DNA from: Paraburkholderia xenovorans LB400
GTDB taxonomy: Bacteria > Pseudomonadota > Gammaproteobacteria > Burkholderiales > Burkholderiaceae
NCBI RefSeq assembly: GCF_000013645.1
Contig: NC_007951.1
Span: forward strand, 2,666,001-2,730,000
DNA: 64,000 nucleotides
Reading direction: 5' to 3'
Shown: one piece after another, positions 36,050-44,869 of the stretch
Layout: each line of letters opens with the position of its first letter
Numbering within the stretch: position 1 is the stretch's first letter
Made by a program: the position numbers and the translations under genes
The notes under the pieces: model-generated
The model's database searches: none
What the model saw: the letters and a program-made list of their open reading frames with translations, nothing else
Told to the model about the DNA's origin: nothing

Positions 36050-36879
36050 GATTGCACTCCTGTTTCTTCGTTCGCGAACGACGCGCGATGCGCATCGGTG
36101 ATCAGCTCCGAGAGCGTCTTGCAATGCTGCATGAACGGCGCGCTGACGCGATAGGCTTCGTCGCGTTTGAGCGGACCGTCGATCGGCACGTCGGCGATGA
36201 TGCGGCCGGGCCGCGCCTGCATCACGACGACCCGGCCCGACAGATACACCGCCTCGTAAATGCTGTGCGTGACGAATACCACCGTCATGCCGCGCCGTTG
36301 CCACAGGGCGCGCAAATCGCTGTCGAGGCGGTTGCGGGTGAATTCGTCGAGCGCGCCGAACGGCTCGTCGAGCAGCAGCAGATCCGGCTCGGTGACGAGC
36401 GCGCGCGCCAGCGACGCGCGCATCTGCATGCCGCCCGACAGTTCGCGCGGCAACGCGTTGCCGAATCTGGCGAGCCCCACGCCGTCGAGCGCGGCGGCCA
36501 CGCGCGCGTCGGCCTCGCGGCGCGGCACATGGGCGAGATCGAGCGGCAGGCGTACGTTGTCGGCGACCGTGGCCCACGGCATCAGCGTCGCTTCCTGAAA
36601 CACCATCGACATGCGCCGCCCCGGCGAGCCGACCGTTCCGAACGGCTGTCCCCACCAGCGCATGTGGCCATGCGTGGGTGTTTCGATGCCGGCGAACATT
36701 TTCAGCAGCGTGCTCTTGCCGCAACCCGACGGCCCGAGCAGCGAAACGAACTCGCCGGGCTCGATGGCAAGCCGCACGTCCTCCAGCGCAATCGTGCCGT
36801 TCGGATAGCGCTTGTCGACGCGCTGCACCGAGAGCGACGGCGCGGCCGCGTCAGCAGTAAAGGCTTCAATCGTCGCCAT
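36046..36879 (-). CDS. ABC transporter ATP-binding protein (SsuB/TauB type)
   Basis: The 277-residue ATPase has Walker A in LLGPSGCGKSTLL (about 52-64), the Q loop MVFQEATLMPW, signature ELSGGMQMRASLARAL, Walker B LLLLDEPFGALDE and the switch His in VFVTHSIYEA. GGAGG lies just before ATGATCATG, so the start is 36879 or 36885. It overlaps the Rieske gene stop by the outer ATG and the permease gene by ATGA. Confidence 0.93.
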   Translation of the reverse strand: MATIEAFTADAAAPSLSVQRVDKRYPNGTIALEDVRLAIEPGEFVSLLGPSGCGKSTLLKMFAGIETPTHGHMRWWGQPFGTVGSPGRRMSMVFQEATLMPWATVADNVRLPLDLAHVPRREADARVAAALDGVGLARFGNALPRELSGGMQMRASLARALVTEPDLLLLDEPFGALDEFTRNRLDSDLRALWQRRGMTVVFVTHSIYEAVYLSGRVVVMQARPGRIIADVPIDGPLKRDEAYRVSAPFMQHCKTLSELITDAHRASFANEETGVQS

Positions 36880-36881
36880 GA

Positions 36882-37928
36882 TCATTCCTCCATGTGGGTG
36901 GGCAAGACTTCGCGAAATACTTCGGACTCGCCATGATCGTTCAGCAGCTTGAGCAGCATGCGGCGCATCAGCAGGCCGGGCTGATCCGATTCCATATGGC
37001 ACTCCTGCTGACGGCGCACGTCGATGCACGCGTCGTAGTCGGTGGCTTCGAGAATGTCGCGGTCTTCGTCGGTGATCGGGCGATCCCAGTCGATCAGTTC
37101 CTGCGTCGAGCAGGCGTCTTCGGTGTCGTTGCGATAGAGCCATTGCGACAGCATCAGCGTGCGGTCGTCGATCGGCGTCGCGCAGTTGTAGATGATGTGG
37201 TGGATACCGCTCGCCGGATACACGCAGCCGAAGCGCCGCGCGAACGGCATGAACCAGCGGTTGATCAGATGGCGCTCGGTGACTTCCTCCGTCGTGCCGG
37301 TGATGCGATAGCTCGCCGGCGGATTGCGCACGGGCACGTGCGTTTCGGCTTCGAAGCCCCATTCATGGGGGCGGAATTCGTACTTAGACGGCTTCGGGTT
37401 GTCGAACAGGCCGAAGTTGCCTTTATGCACGAAGCTGAAATGCGAGTTGTCGAACGAGTTCTCCATCATGCGCAGCGGACTCGTTTCCCAGCGCTCGTAA
37501 AACTGCAGGATGCGGCGATAGCCGGGCGCGCCGTCTTCGGGAAACCCGGGGATCGGCTGCAACGGATCCTCGAGCGCGACCCATGCATAGCCGTAGCGCT
37601 CCTCGCAACGATACGACGGCACCACTGCGCGCGACGGAATCGCCCCGCCGCTGTTCTGCGGAATCCTCACGCATTGGCCCGAGCAGTCGTAGGTCCAGCC
37701 GTGATAGCCGCAGGCGATGTTGCCGTCGCTATCGACGAATCCTTTCGAGAGTTTTGCCGTGCGGTGACAGCAGCGATCGCGCAACGCATGCGGCTTGCCG
37801 CCCGCGCCTTTCCATAACACGATCGGCTCGCCGAGCAGGGTGAACGGCTGCGGGCCGGCATCGAGCCGGGCCATTGGCATGATGGCGTACCAGAAGCGGC
37901 GCAGGACGTTTTGACGGGTGACCAGCAT
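36882..37928 (-). CDS. Rieske non-heme iron oxygenase, alpha subunit (VanA/NdmA-like)
   Basis: The 348-residue oxygenase has Rieske ligands Cys53-x-His55 (RCCHR) and Cys73-x2-His76 (CGYHGW), and the mononuclear iron site D160-x2-H163-x4-H168 (FDNSHFSFVH). The length and single-subunit form fit demethylase-type Rieske oxygenases such as vanillate O-demethylase or caffeine N-demethylases. No reductase gene is adjacent, so electrons must come from elsewhere. It sits inside an importer operon with a purine/pterin-type deaminase, so oxidation or N-demethylation of a heterocycle is a reasonable guess. Confidence 0.9.
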   Translation of the reverse strand: MLVTRQNVLRRFWYAIMPMARLDAGPQPFTLLGEPIVLWKGAGGKPHALRDRCCHRTAKLSKGFVDSDGNIACGYHGWTYDCSGQCVRIPQNSGGAIPSRAVVPSYRCEERYGYAWVALEDPLQPIPGFPEDGAPGYRRILQFYERWETSPLRMMENSFDNSHFSFVHKGNFGLFDNPKPSKYEFRPHEWGFEAETHVPVRNPPASYRITGTTEEVTERHLINRWFMPFARRFGCVYPASGIHHIIYNCATPIDDRTLMLSQWLYRNDTEDACSTQELIDWDRPITDEDRDILEATDYDACIDVRRQQECHMESDQPGLLMRRMLLKLLNDHGESEVFREVLPTHMEE

Positions 37929-38003
37929 GTAATACTCCTTGTTCGGTGCGTTCAGACGTTCAGGTATGCAGATGATGTGAAGTGTCCGCGTCGAGAACCG
38001 TCC

Positions 38004-39035
38004 TCAAGGCATCACCTTCGCGTTCTGAATGAATTGCAGCGTGTAGGCCGCGTGATAGTCGGTGGCGGGTTTCAGCAGCCTGGCGTCGACCATGTAGTCG
38101 AAGGTCTTTTTCCAGCGCGCGTCGGTCATCGTGCCGATGCCCTGCGTAGCTGCATCGCCGCCGGTCACGAGCTTGAGCTTCTTCAACTGCGCGACGCCGT
38201 AGGCGAGCTGCGCGTCGCTCATCTGCGGGTTGTCTTTCTTGATCAGTGCATTGCCCGGCGCGGGATCGTTCAGATAGCTCTTCCACCCTTCCATCGACGC
38301 CTTCACGAAACGCGCCACTACGTCCGGCCTGTTTTTCACGGTGTCGCGCATCGTGACGATCGTGGTGTTGTACGGCGGATAGCCGTCGTCGGCGAACAGG
38401 AAGAAGTGCGCGTTCGCATGAGCCTGTTCGGCCTGGAACGTTTCAGACGACGGATACGCCTGCATTGCAACGTTCGGATCGGCGAAGAACGGTTGCAGGT
38501 TGAAGGTGTACGGGCGTGCTTGCGCTTCGGTATAGCCATACTTCGCCTTCAGCCACGGCCACCACGTCGTGCGGCCCGAACCGGCGACGAGGATCGTCTT
38601 GTTCTTCAGACCGGCGAGACTGGTCACGTCGGCGTGGGTCATCATGCCTTGCGGGTCGTACTGGAACGCGGCAGCCACCGTGGTGACGGGAATACCGGCT
38701 TCCACGCCCGACAGCACCTGAAAGTCGTAGCCGAGCAGAAAGTCCGCCTGACCGCCGGCAAGCAACTGCATGCCATTGACTTGCGGACCGCCCATCCGGA
38801 TGGTTACGTCGAGCCCATATTTCTTGTAGATGCCGGTCGCGACTGCCTGATAGAAACCGCCGTGTTCGGCTTGCGCGTACCAGCTGGTCAGCAAGCTGAC
38901 GTGGTCGTCGGCATGAGCCGGCGGCGCAATCAACGCGACCGCTACGGCGCCGGCCAGCGTGGCCGCAGCGGCGCTGCGCGTTGCGAATGAACGCGCGGAC
39001 ACCGCAAGGCGGGAGAGAAGATGCGAAATGCGCAT
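38004..39035 (-). CDS. ABC transporter substrate-binding protein (NMT1/THI5/SsuA-like)
   Basis: The 343-residue periplasmic protein has a signal peptide from the ATG at 39035 (MRISHLLSRL ... AGAVAVALIAPPAHA, cleaved before DDHVSLL). The mature part has LTSWYAQAEHGGFYQAVATG and GGQADFLLGYDFQ, a pattern typical of NMT1/THI5-like ligand domains that bind aromatic or heterocyclic nutrients. It heads the operon that continues with the oxygenase, ATPase, permease and deaminase. No regulator is adjacent. Confidence 0.9.
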   Translation of the reverse strand: MRISHLLSRLAVSARSFATRSAAAATLAGAVAVALIAPPAHADDHVSLLTSWYAQAEHGGFYQAVATGIYKKYGLDVTIRMGGPQVNGMQLLAGGQADFLLGYDFQVLSGVEAGIPVTTVAAAFQYDPQGMMTHADVTSLAGLKNKTILVAGSGRTTWWPWLKAKYGYTEAQARPYTFNLQPFFADPNVAMQAYPSSETFQAEQAHANAHFFLFADDGYPPYNTTIVTMRDTVKNRPDVVARFVKASMEGWKSYLNDPAPGNALIKKDNPQMSDAQLAYGVAQLKKLKLVTGGDAATQGIGTMTDARWKKTFDYMVDARLLKPATDYHAAYTLQFIQNAKVMP

Positions 39036-39629
39036 GACTGAACTCCGTGTGAACGTGGGGAAGGTTGGGAACGTGAGAAGGCAAGGCTGAATGCCGTGCA
39101 GGGAACGGGCGATGTGACTGCTGCGCTGCGCGCAAGCCGAATCGATACGACGCGCAGGCATGCGCGAACGCGCCAACCGGCGCGAACGCAGATCACCGCG
39201 TGTGATCGCGATGATGCGCAACAACAGTCGGGGGAACATCTGGGGCAACTGCATCGCACGCTCCTTGTCGGCGGAACCGGACGGTTCCGTTCAAACGCCG
39301 AATCGCTTCGACGTGGGCGCGCGATGCGCCCCAAGAGCAATGCCCCACGGTGACCGGCATGGATATGCCGGCTCGCTAGCCGCTTCTACTCTGATTTTCC
39401 TTTAAGCGAATGTTGTGCCAACTGCAGCGAAGCGGCGTGTCACGCGCGCAGCCGGGCCCTCCGGCGCAACGCATGGGCGGCGCTCGCGTACGACTGCACT
39501 CGCGCGATGCGCGTCGGCACTGTCCAGGTGCAGACGCGGCACGCGGGCGTTTCGCTCATGGCGCACCGGATCATGAGGCCGGGTCTACGGCTTGCTGCAA
39601 CAGTCATGTCATCCAGTCAGGAGAGAAAC
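39036..39629. other. Intergenic region between importer operon and a small hydrophilic protein gene
   Basis: This 594-base region separates divergent units and must hold the importer promoter (minus strand) and the promoter of the 59-residue gene (plus strand). No reading frame with coding character was found. An AT-rich tract at 39385-39412 is the best candidate promoter region for the plus-strand gene. No repeat noticed. Confidence 0.4.
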
Positions 39630-39809
39630 ATGAGCGACACCAAAGAGCACGTCAACGGAAAGCCGGCGGACATCGAACATCCGCAGCCGGCCGTACATAG
39701 CGATAACGAGAAGAGCAAGCTGCCCGAGCGCGACGACGAAGGGCGCACCGAGTCCCCGGCAGACCATCCCGGCAAAAAACCCGGCGAGGGCGAACCGTCG
39801 GTCAGCTGA
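39630..39809 (+). CDS. Small, highly hydrophilic, probably disordered protein
   Basis: The 59-residue ORF from ATG 39630 is preceded by AGGAGAGAAAC. It is rich in Asp, Glu, Lys, Pro and Ser (for example SDNEKSKLPERDDEGRTESP) with no hydrophobic core or signal peptide. The charged composition resembles stress-type disordered proteins, but it is not recognised. A large hairpin follows at 39832-39863. Confidence 0.7.
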   Translation: MSDTKEHVNGKPADIEHPQPAVHSDNEKSKLPERDDEGRTESPADHPGKKPGEGEPSVS

Positions 39810-39831
39810 CGTATTAAGCCGTAACCTACAA

Positions 39832-39863
39832 GCGGCTTTGCTGCATTCCGGCAGCGAAGCCGC
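39832..39863 (+). terminator. Long stem-loop after the small hydrophilic gene
   Basis: GCGGCTT plus GCTGC pairs with GCAGC plus AAGCCGC (12 pairs, one internal mismatch, 6-base loop). It begins 23 bases after the stop. An AT-rich tract rather than a T-run follows, so it is terminator-like. Confidence 0.55.
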
Positions 39864-40021
39864 ATAAATATTCCCCTTCGACGCCCTTTCATACGCCAAA
39901 CATTTCTTCCTGATTTTTACCGATTATTTTTCCGATGTGATGGACTAGTTTTCTGCTTGCAGCGACCTGTGCGCCAAGCGAACCGGCTGCCGCCCCTCCA
40001 CAGATAAAAAAGGAGACGCTC

Positions 40022-41104
40022 ATGTCCATCACCTCGACTTCCTTCCAGCCACCCAAGGTATCCATCTGCCTGCCGACTTGCGACCGAGCGGAACTGATCG
40101 CGACATGCATCGACTCATGCCTCACGCAGAGCTACGGCAACCTGGAAATCGTGATCGGCGACGACTCGAAGGACACCCGCACCGAGCAGTTGATCGCGGC
40201 GCGCTATGCGCATGAGCCGCGCGTGCGCTACAGGAAAAACCAGCCCGCGCTCGGCCAGGCGCGCAATGTCGCGAGCCTGTTCGAACGCGCGAGCGGCGAC
40301 AAGATCCTGCTGATCCACGACGACGATCTGCTCGCCACGGACGGCGTGGAGAAACTGGTGTCGTTATGGACGCGACATCCGCAACTGGATGCGGCGTTCG
40401 GCGACCAGTACGAGGCCGATCACGGCGGCGCCATCGACTTCGAGGCAAGCGCGCGCCTGAACATGGCGTTTCGGCGCACGAAGGAAGCGGAAGGCCTGCA
40501 GGCTCTACCAGGCAGAACCGGCCTGGTCCAGATGTTCCCCAACAACGGCTGGATGGCCAACGCCGAACTCGTCAAACGGATCGGCTACGAGGAAGCGTAT
40601 GGCGTGTGCTGCGACTTCGTGTTCGGCACCCAGCTGTGTCTCGCGGCGCGCGAGGTGTTCTATCTGCACGACTATGTGTCGGTGTATCGCAAGACCGCAA
40701 GCTCGATCTCGCATAGCACGCGCGGCACGACGCTCGCTGCGACGCTCAGCGCGTATGCGTTCGTCAGGGCGCTGAAGTTGCCGGCAGAACTGGAGCCTTC
40801 GCGCAGGCTGGCGTTGCGCCGTCTGGCGCCGATCGTCGTGTCGGTCCACGCGAAGAATCGCCAGGCGCTGCCCGGCTTCAAGGTCGCCTTCACCCATCTG
40901 TTCGCGTACAGGTATGGGCTGAACATGCGGCTCTACTACCATCTTCTGATGCTCACGCGCAGCGCGTTGAGCGTGCACCGGCAGGCCGTGGCGGCGGCCG
41001 CGGTCGCGGCAGTGACCACTGCGCCCGCCGTTGCCGCGGATCCGGCCGGCGCCGTCAAGGAGTTCGTTTCGGAGTTCGTCAGCGATCGATCGGAGCCGGT
41101 GTGA
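40022..41104 (+). CDS. Family 2 glycosyltransferase
   Basis: The 360-residue protein has the GT2 N-terminus VSICLPTCDRAELIATCIDS, GDDSKDTRTEQ and metal-binding HDDDLLATDGVEKL. A helical C-terminal half and an Ala/Val-rich tail (AVAAAAVAAVTTAPAVAAD) follow. It would transfer a sugar from a nucleotide donor to a surface glycan or lipid. No other polysaccharide genes are adjacent, so it is an isolated transferase. Start ATG 40022 is preceded by AAAGGAGA. Confidence 0.9.
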   Translation: MSITSTSFQPPKVSICLPTCDRAELIATCIDSCLTQSYGNLEIVIGDDSKDTRTEQLIAARYAHEPRVRYRKNQPALGQARNVASLFERASGDKILLIHDDDLLATDGVEKLVSLWTRHPQLDAAFGDQYEADHGGAIDFEASARLNMAFRRTKEAEGLQALPGRTGLVQMFPNNGWMANAELVKRIGYEEAYGVCCDFVFGTQLCLAAREVFYLHDYVSVYRKTASSISHSTRGTTLAATLSAYAFVRALKLPAELEPSRRLALRRLAPIVVSVHAKNRQALPGFKVAFTHLFAYRYGLNMRLYYHLLMLTRSALSVHRQAVAAAAVAAVTTAPAVAADPAGAVKEFVSEFVSDRSEPV

Positions 41105-41263
41105 CGCAACGCCGGTGCGGTACTCGCCGCCGGTTAGTGCGGTGCGATAAGCGTGTTTTCTGCTAAGCATCCTCTGCTAAGCAAACGCGTATTTGTTGCT
41201 TGGTCCGGCGTGGCGCGCTGATTAGGATAGGTGCGAACACCACCAGACCCGAGGCGATACGCC

Positions 41264-41485
41264 ATGTCCGACAGTGCCTGTTTCAAGCCGCGTGTGATCG
41301 AACCGGTCGTCGTCAACCAGCCCGAAGGCTTGGGCCTCGCGGTGGAGTTATGGCTCGCGCAACCCGTGGATGGCATTACCGGCCGAGCGCTGCAGATTCA
41401 TTTGCGCAGCGACGCCAAAATGGCCCAGGCCGAAGCGCTGCGCGATCTGCTGCATGCGTTGGGAACGGAGATCATCGTGGCGTGA
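41264..41485 (+). CDS. Small conserved-looking protein of unknown function
   Basis: The 73-residue cytosolic protein starts at ATG 41264 with GAGG upstream. It contains NQPEGLGLAVELWLAQPVDG and LQIHLRSDAKMAQAEALRDL and ends ALGTEIIVA, a compact mixed alpha/beta pattern. It is not recognised. A hairpin (41510-41536) follows its stop. Confidence 0.68.
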   Translation: MSDSACFKPRVIEPVVVNQPEGLGLAVELWLAQPVDGITGRALQIHLRSDAKMAQAEALRDLLHALGTEIIVA

Positions 41486-41509
41486 GTCTGCGCCGCGCCT
41501 TCGACGCGT

Positions 41510-41536
41510 GCGGCCCGCTCGTATCGCCCGGGCCGC
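41510..41536. terminator. Hairpin after the 73-residue gene
   Basis: GCGGCCCG and CGGGCCGC form an 8-bp stem with an 11-base loop between convergent genes. There is no T-run; weak support. Confidence 0.35.
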
Positions 41537-41605
41537 GAAGAAGTAGCGCGCCGGTTACATCGGGGCGCTGCTTCTGAACCGCATTCGTCGTCGTGCGTCA
41601 AGCGC

Positions 41606-42910
41606 TCACGGCGCGTGCCGCAGATACCCTTCTTTCGACGGGTCACGCATGAGGAACGCTACGACACCGGCGATCGCGCACATGGCCGTCACATACCAGT
41701 AGAACGTGGACTCGCTGCCCGCCTGCTTCAGCCACAGCGCGACATATTCCGCCGAGCCGCCGAAAATCGCATTGGCCACCGCATACGACAACCCCACGCC
41801 GAGCGCGCGCACTTCCGGCGGGAACATCTCCGCCTTGATCAGGCCGCTGATCGACGTATAAAAACTGACGATCGCCAGCGCCGCCACCACCAGGCCAAAG
41901 GCTGCATACGGGCTCGTCACGTCTTTCAGCGCGTGCAGCAGCGGCACCGTGCCGATGGTTGCGAAGAACCCGAAGAACAGCATCGAGCGGCGCCGGCCGA
42001 TGCGGTCCGACAACGCGCCGAATGCCGGCTGCATCAGCATGTAGACGAACAGCGCCGCGGTCATCACGTTGCTCGCCGTCTTCGCGTGCATGCCCGCCGT
42101 GTTGACCAGGTACTTCTGCATGTAGGTGGTGAACGTGTAGAAAATCAGCGAGCCTCCGGCCGTGAAGCCGAGCACCGTCATGAACGCGCCCTTGTGCAGC
42201 CAGAGGCCGCGCAGCGTGCCGGCTTCCTTGCGATGGCGCGTCTCCGCCGTGGTGGTTTCGTCGAGCGATTTACGCAGATACAGCGCGATCAACGCCGCCA
42301 ATGCGCCGATCACGAACGGCACGCGCCAGCCCCACGCCTTCAGCTCTTCGGTGGAGAGCGTCTGTTGCAGCACCACCAGCACCAGCAGCGCGCACAACTG
42401 CCCGCCAATCAGCGTGACGTACTGGAACGACGCGAAGAAACCACGCCGCCCCTTGAGCGCGACTTCACTCATATAGGTCGCACTGGTGCCGTATTCGCCG
42501 CCCACCGACAGCCCCTGGAACAGCCGCGCGAGCAGCAGCAGCGCCGGCGCCAGCGCGCCGATCTGCGCGTAAGTAGGAAGCACCGCGATCACCAGCGAGC
42601 CGCCGCACATCATGAACACCGACACCATCATCGCGGTGCGCCGCCCGTGCTTGTCGGCAAGGCGGCCGAAGAACCAGCCGCCGATCGGGCGCATCAGGAA
42701 GCCGGCGGCAAACACACCCGCGGTGTTGAGCAGCTGCGTGGTCGGGTTGCCGCTCGGGAAGAACGCCGGCGCGAAGTACAGCGCGCAGAACGAATATACG
42801 TAAAAGTCGAACCACTCGACGAGATTGCCCGATGAAGCGCCAACGATCGCAAAGATGCGGCGCCGGGTGTCGTGGGCCGAAGCCACGGATTGGTCGGTTA
42901 GGTCGGTCAT
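41606..42910 (-). CDS. MFS metabolite:proton symporter (MHS family, KgtP/ShiA-like)
   Basis: The 434-residue 12-helix transporter has the MHS opening [14 protein letters not shown], motif [19 protein letters not shown], and [20 protein letters not shown]. This family imports 2-oxoglutarate, shikimate, citrate, proline or betaine with protons; the substrate cannot be assigned by eye. ATG 42910 is used; 42922 adds four residues. It lies downstream of the SpoVR terminator on the same strand and is probably transcribed separately. Confidence 0.9.
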   Translation of the reverse strand: MTDLTDQSVASAHDTRRRIFAIVGASSGNLVEWFDFYVYSFCALYFAPAFFPSGNPTTQLLNTAGVFAAGFLMRPIGGWFFGRLADKHGRRTAMMVSVFMMCGGSLVIAVLPTYAQIGALAPALLLLARLFQGLSVGGEYGTSATYMSEVALKGRRGFFASFQYVTLIGGQLCALLVLVVLQQTLSTEELKAWGWRVPFVIGALAALIALYLRKSLDETTTAETRHRKEAGTLRGLWLHKGAFMTVLGFTAGGSLIFYTFTTYMQKYLVNTAGMHAKTASNVMTAALFVYMLMQPAFGALSDRIGRRRSMLFFGFFATIGTVPLLHALKDVTSPYAAFGLVVAALAIVSFYTSISGLIKAEMFPPEVRALGVGLSYAVANAIFGGSAEYVALWLKQAGSESTFYWYVTAMCAIAGVVAFLMRDPSKEGYLRHAP

Positions 42911-43067
42911 GCCTGTTCTCATTCCTTGTCTTTAAACGGAGTTAGCGGTCGTGGCGCCGCCTTCACAGCGCGCGCGTCGAGGTGCCCCGGTGGCATGGCT
43001 CGCGCGTGCGCGAATTTTACAGAATTGCAAGGAAGAGATGGTGATTTGTCAGGTGAAAAATCAGTCG

Positions 43068-43103
43068 AAAAAAAATCCCTGCCAGTCGCGTGACTGGCAG
43101 GGA
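43068..43103 (-). terminator. Intrinsic terminator of the prkA-yeaH-spoVR operon
   Basis: TCCCTGCCAGTC and GACTGGCAGGGA form a perfect 12-bp stem with a 4-base loop. On the minus strand it is followed by eight T (43075-43068). It sits 52 bases after the SpoVR stop. Confidence 0.9.
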
Positions 43104-43154
43104 CTTCTCACGGATTCAATCCGGTTTCGATGCGAGCGCAACTTCAGGAAGACG

Positions 43155-44678
43155 TCACACCCTCACCGCAGGCGGCACATACCGGCATTCATAGCGCTTG
43201 CGGACCGTTCCATTCTCATCGACGCTCTCCAGATACACGTCGAACTGCCACAGTCGCGCCATGTGCTTGAGCACTTCGTCGCTGTCGCCGGAAAGGTGCC
43301 GGTTGTCGCTCATGAAATGCCGCAGCGTCAAACTCCGGTCGCCACGCGTATTCACCGACCACACCTGAATGTTCGGCTCGCGGTGATGCATATCGTACTG
43401 CCGCGACAATGCCTGACGCACGTACTGGTAGCCGCTGTCGTCGTGAATCGCGGAGACTTCGAGCGCGTCGCGCATGTCGTCGTCGAGCACCGAGAAAAGG
43501 CGCATTTCGCGGATCAGATGCGGCGACAGATACTGCGCGACGAAACTCTCGTCCTTGAAGTTGCGCATCGCATAGTGCATGGCGGGCAACCACGGGCTGC
43601 CCGCCAGTTCGGGGAACCACTTGCGGTCTTCTTCCGTGGGTGCCTCACAGATGCGGCGAATGTCGCTCATCATCGAAAACCCGAGCGCGTACGGATTGAT
43701 GCCGCTGTAATACGGCTTGGTGACCGGCGGCTGATAGACCACATTGCTGTGCGAATGGAGAAACTCCATCATGAAGCCGTCTTCCAGCTTGCCCTGGTTG
43801 TACATGGTGTTGAGCAAGGTGTAATGCCAGAACGTCGCCCAGCCCTCGTTCATTACCTGGGTTTGCCGTTGCGGGTAAAAATACTGGCCGACCTTGCGCA
43901 CGATGCGGATCACTTCCCGCTCCCACGGCTCCAGCAGCGGTGCGTTCTTCTCCGCGAAATACAGCAGGTTTTCCTGCGGCTCCGGCGGATAGCGTTCCTC
44001 GATTTCCTCCGGCAACGGCGTATGCCGGGTCGGCAAGGTGCGCCACAGTTCATTCACCTGCGATTGCAAATACGCTTCGCGTTCGCGGCGCGCCGCGAAT
44101 TCCTTTTCGAGCGACAGCTTCTGCGGACGCTTGTAGCGGTCCACGCCGTAGTTCATCAGCGCGTGGCACGAATCGAGCAGTTCTTCGACACGGTCGAGCC
44201 CGAAGCGCTCCTCGCACTCGGCAATGTAATTCTTCGCGTAGACGAGATAGTCGATGATCGCGTGCGCATCCGTCCACAAACGGAACAGGTAGTTGCCCTT
44301 GAAAAACGAGTTGTGCCCGTAGGCCGCATGGGCGATGACGAGCGCCTGCATCGTCATCGTGTTCTCTTCCATCAGATACGCGATGCAGGGATTCGAATTG
44401 ATGACGATCTCGTACGCCAGCCCCATCTGCCCGCGACGGTAGCTTTTTTCGGTGGAGAGAAAGTGTTTGCCGAACGACCAGTGACGGTAGTTCACCGGCA
44501 TACCGACGGACGCGTACGCGTCCATCATCTGTTCGGCGCTGATGAGTTCGAGCTGGATCGGATACACGTCGAGTTCATATTGCTCTGCAACACGGGCAAT
44601 ATGCGAGTCGTACTCTTCGATCAATTCGAAGGTCCAGTCGGACGGGCACGGCAGAGGCCGTCTATCGGCTACGTTCAT
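43155..44678 (-). CDS. spoVR: SpoVR-family protein (YcgB)
   Basis: The 507-residue protein carries SpoVR landmarks: CPSDWTFELIEEYDSHI, MMDAYASVGMPVNYRHWSFG, AHAAYGHNSFFKGNY and QVMNEGWATFWHYTLLNTMY. SpoVR/YcgB acts with PrkA (YeaG) and YeaH in stationary-phase and nutrient-stress responses; its chemistry is unknown. The ATG at 44678 has AAGGGAAG upstream and gives the usual family length. An in-frame ATG at 44873 overlaps the yeaH stop (ATGA) and would add 65 low-complexity residues, so a coupled longer form is possible. Confidence 0.93.
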   Translation of the reverse strand: MNVADRRPLPCPSDWTFELIEEYDSHIARVAEQYELDVYPIQLELISAEQMMDAYASVGMPVNYRHWSFGKHFLSTEKSYRRGQMGLAYEIVINSNPCIAYLMEENTMTMQALVIAHAAYGHNSFFKGNYLFRLWTDAHAIIDYLVYAKNYIAECEERFGLDRVEELLDSCHALMNYGVDRYKRPQKLSLEKEFAARREREAYLQSQVNELWRTLPTRHTPLPEEIEERYPPEPQENLLYFAEKNAPLLEPWEREVIRIVRKVGQYFYPQRQTQVMNEGWATFWHYTLLNTMYNQGKLEDGFMMEFLHSHSNVVYQPPVTKPYYSGINPYALGFSMMSDIRRICEAPTEEDRKWFPELAGSPWLPAMHYAMRNFKDESFVAQYLSPHLIREMRLFSVLDDDMRDALEVSAIHDDSGYQYVRQALSRQYDMHHREPNIQVWSVNTRGDRSLTLRHFMSDNRHLSGDSDEVLKHMARLWQFDVYLESVDENGTVRKRYECRYVPPAVRV

Positions 44679-44869
44679 ACGGACTTCCCTTTGCCCCGCA
44701 GTGGGCGTTCCGGTGTGTCCCCGTGCTGCAGCGGTGTCGACTGCTCCGGCTGCGGCGGCTCCGGTATCGTCCGCCTTTGCCTCGGCATGCCCCGACTGTT
44801 GCTGCTGCGGCACGCCTTTCCCACGCTCCGGCTGATAGCCGCGCGCTTCGTTGTGCAGGTGCTTGCTCG

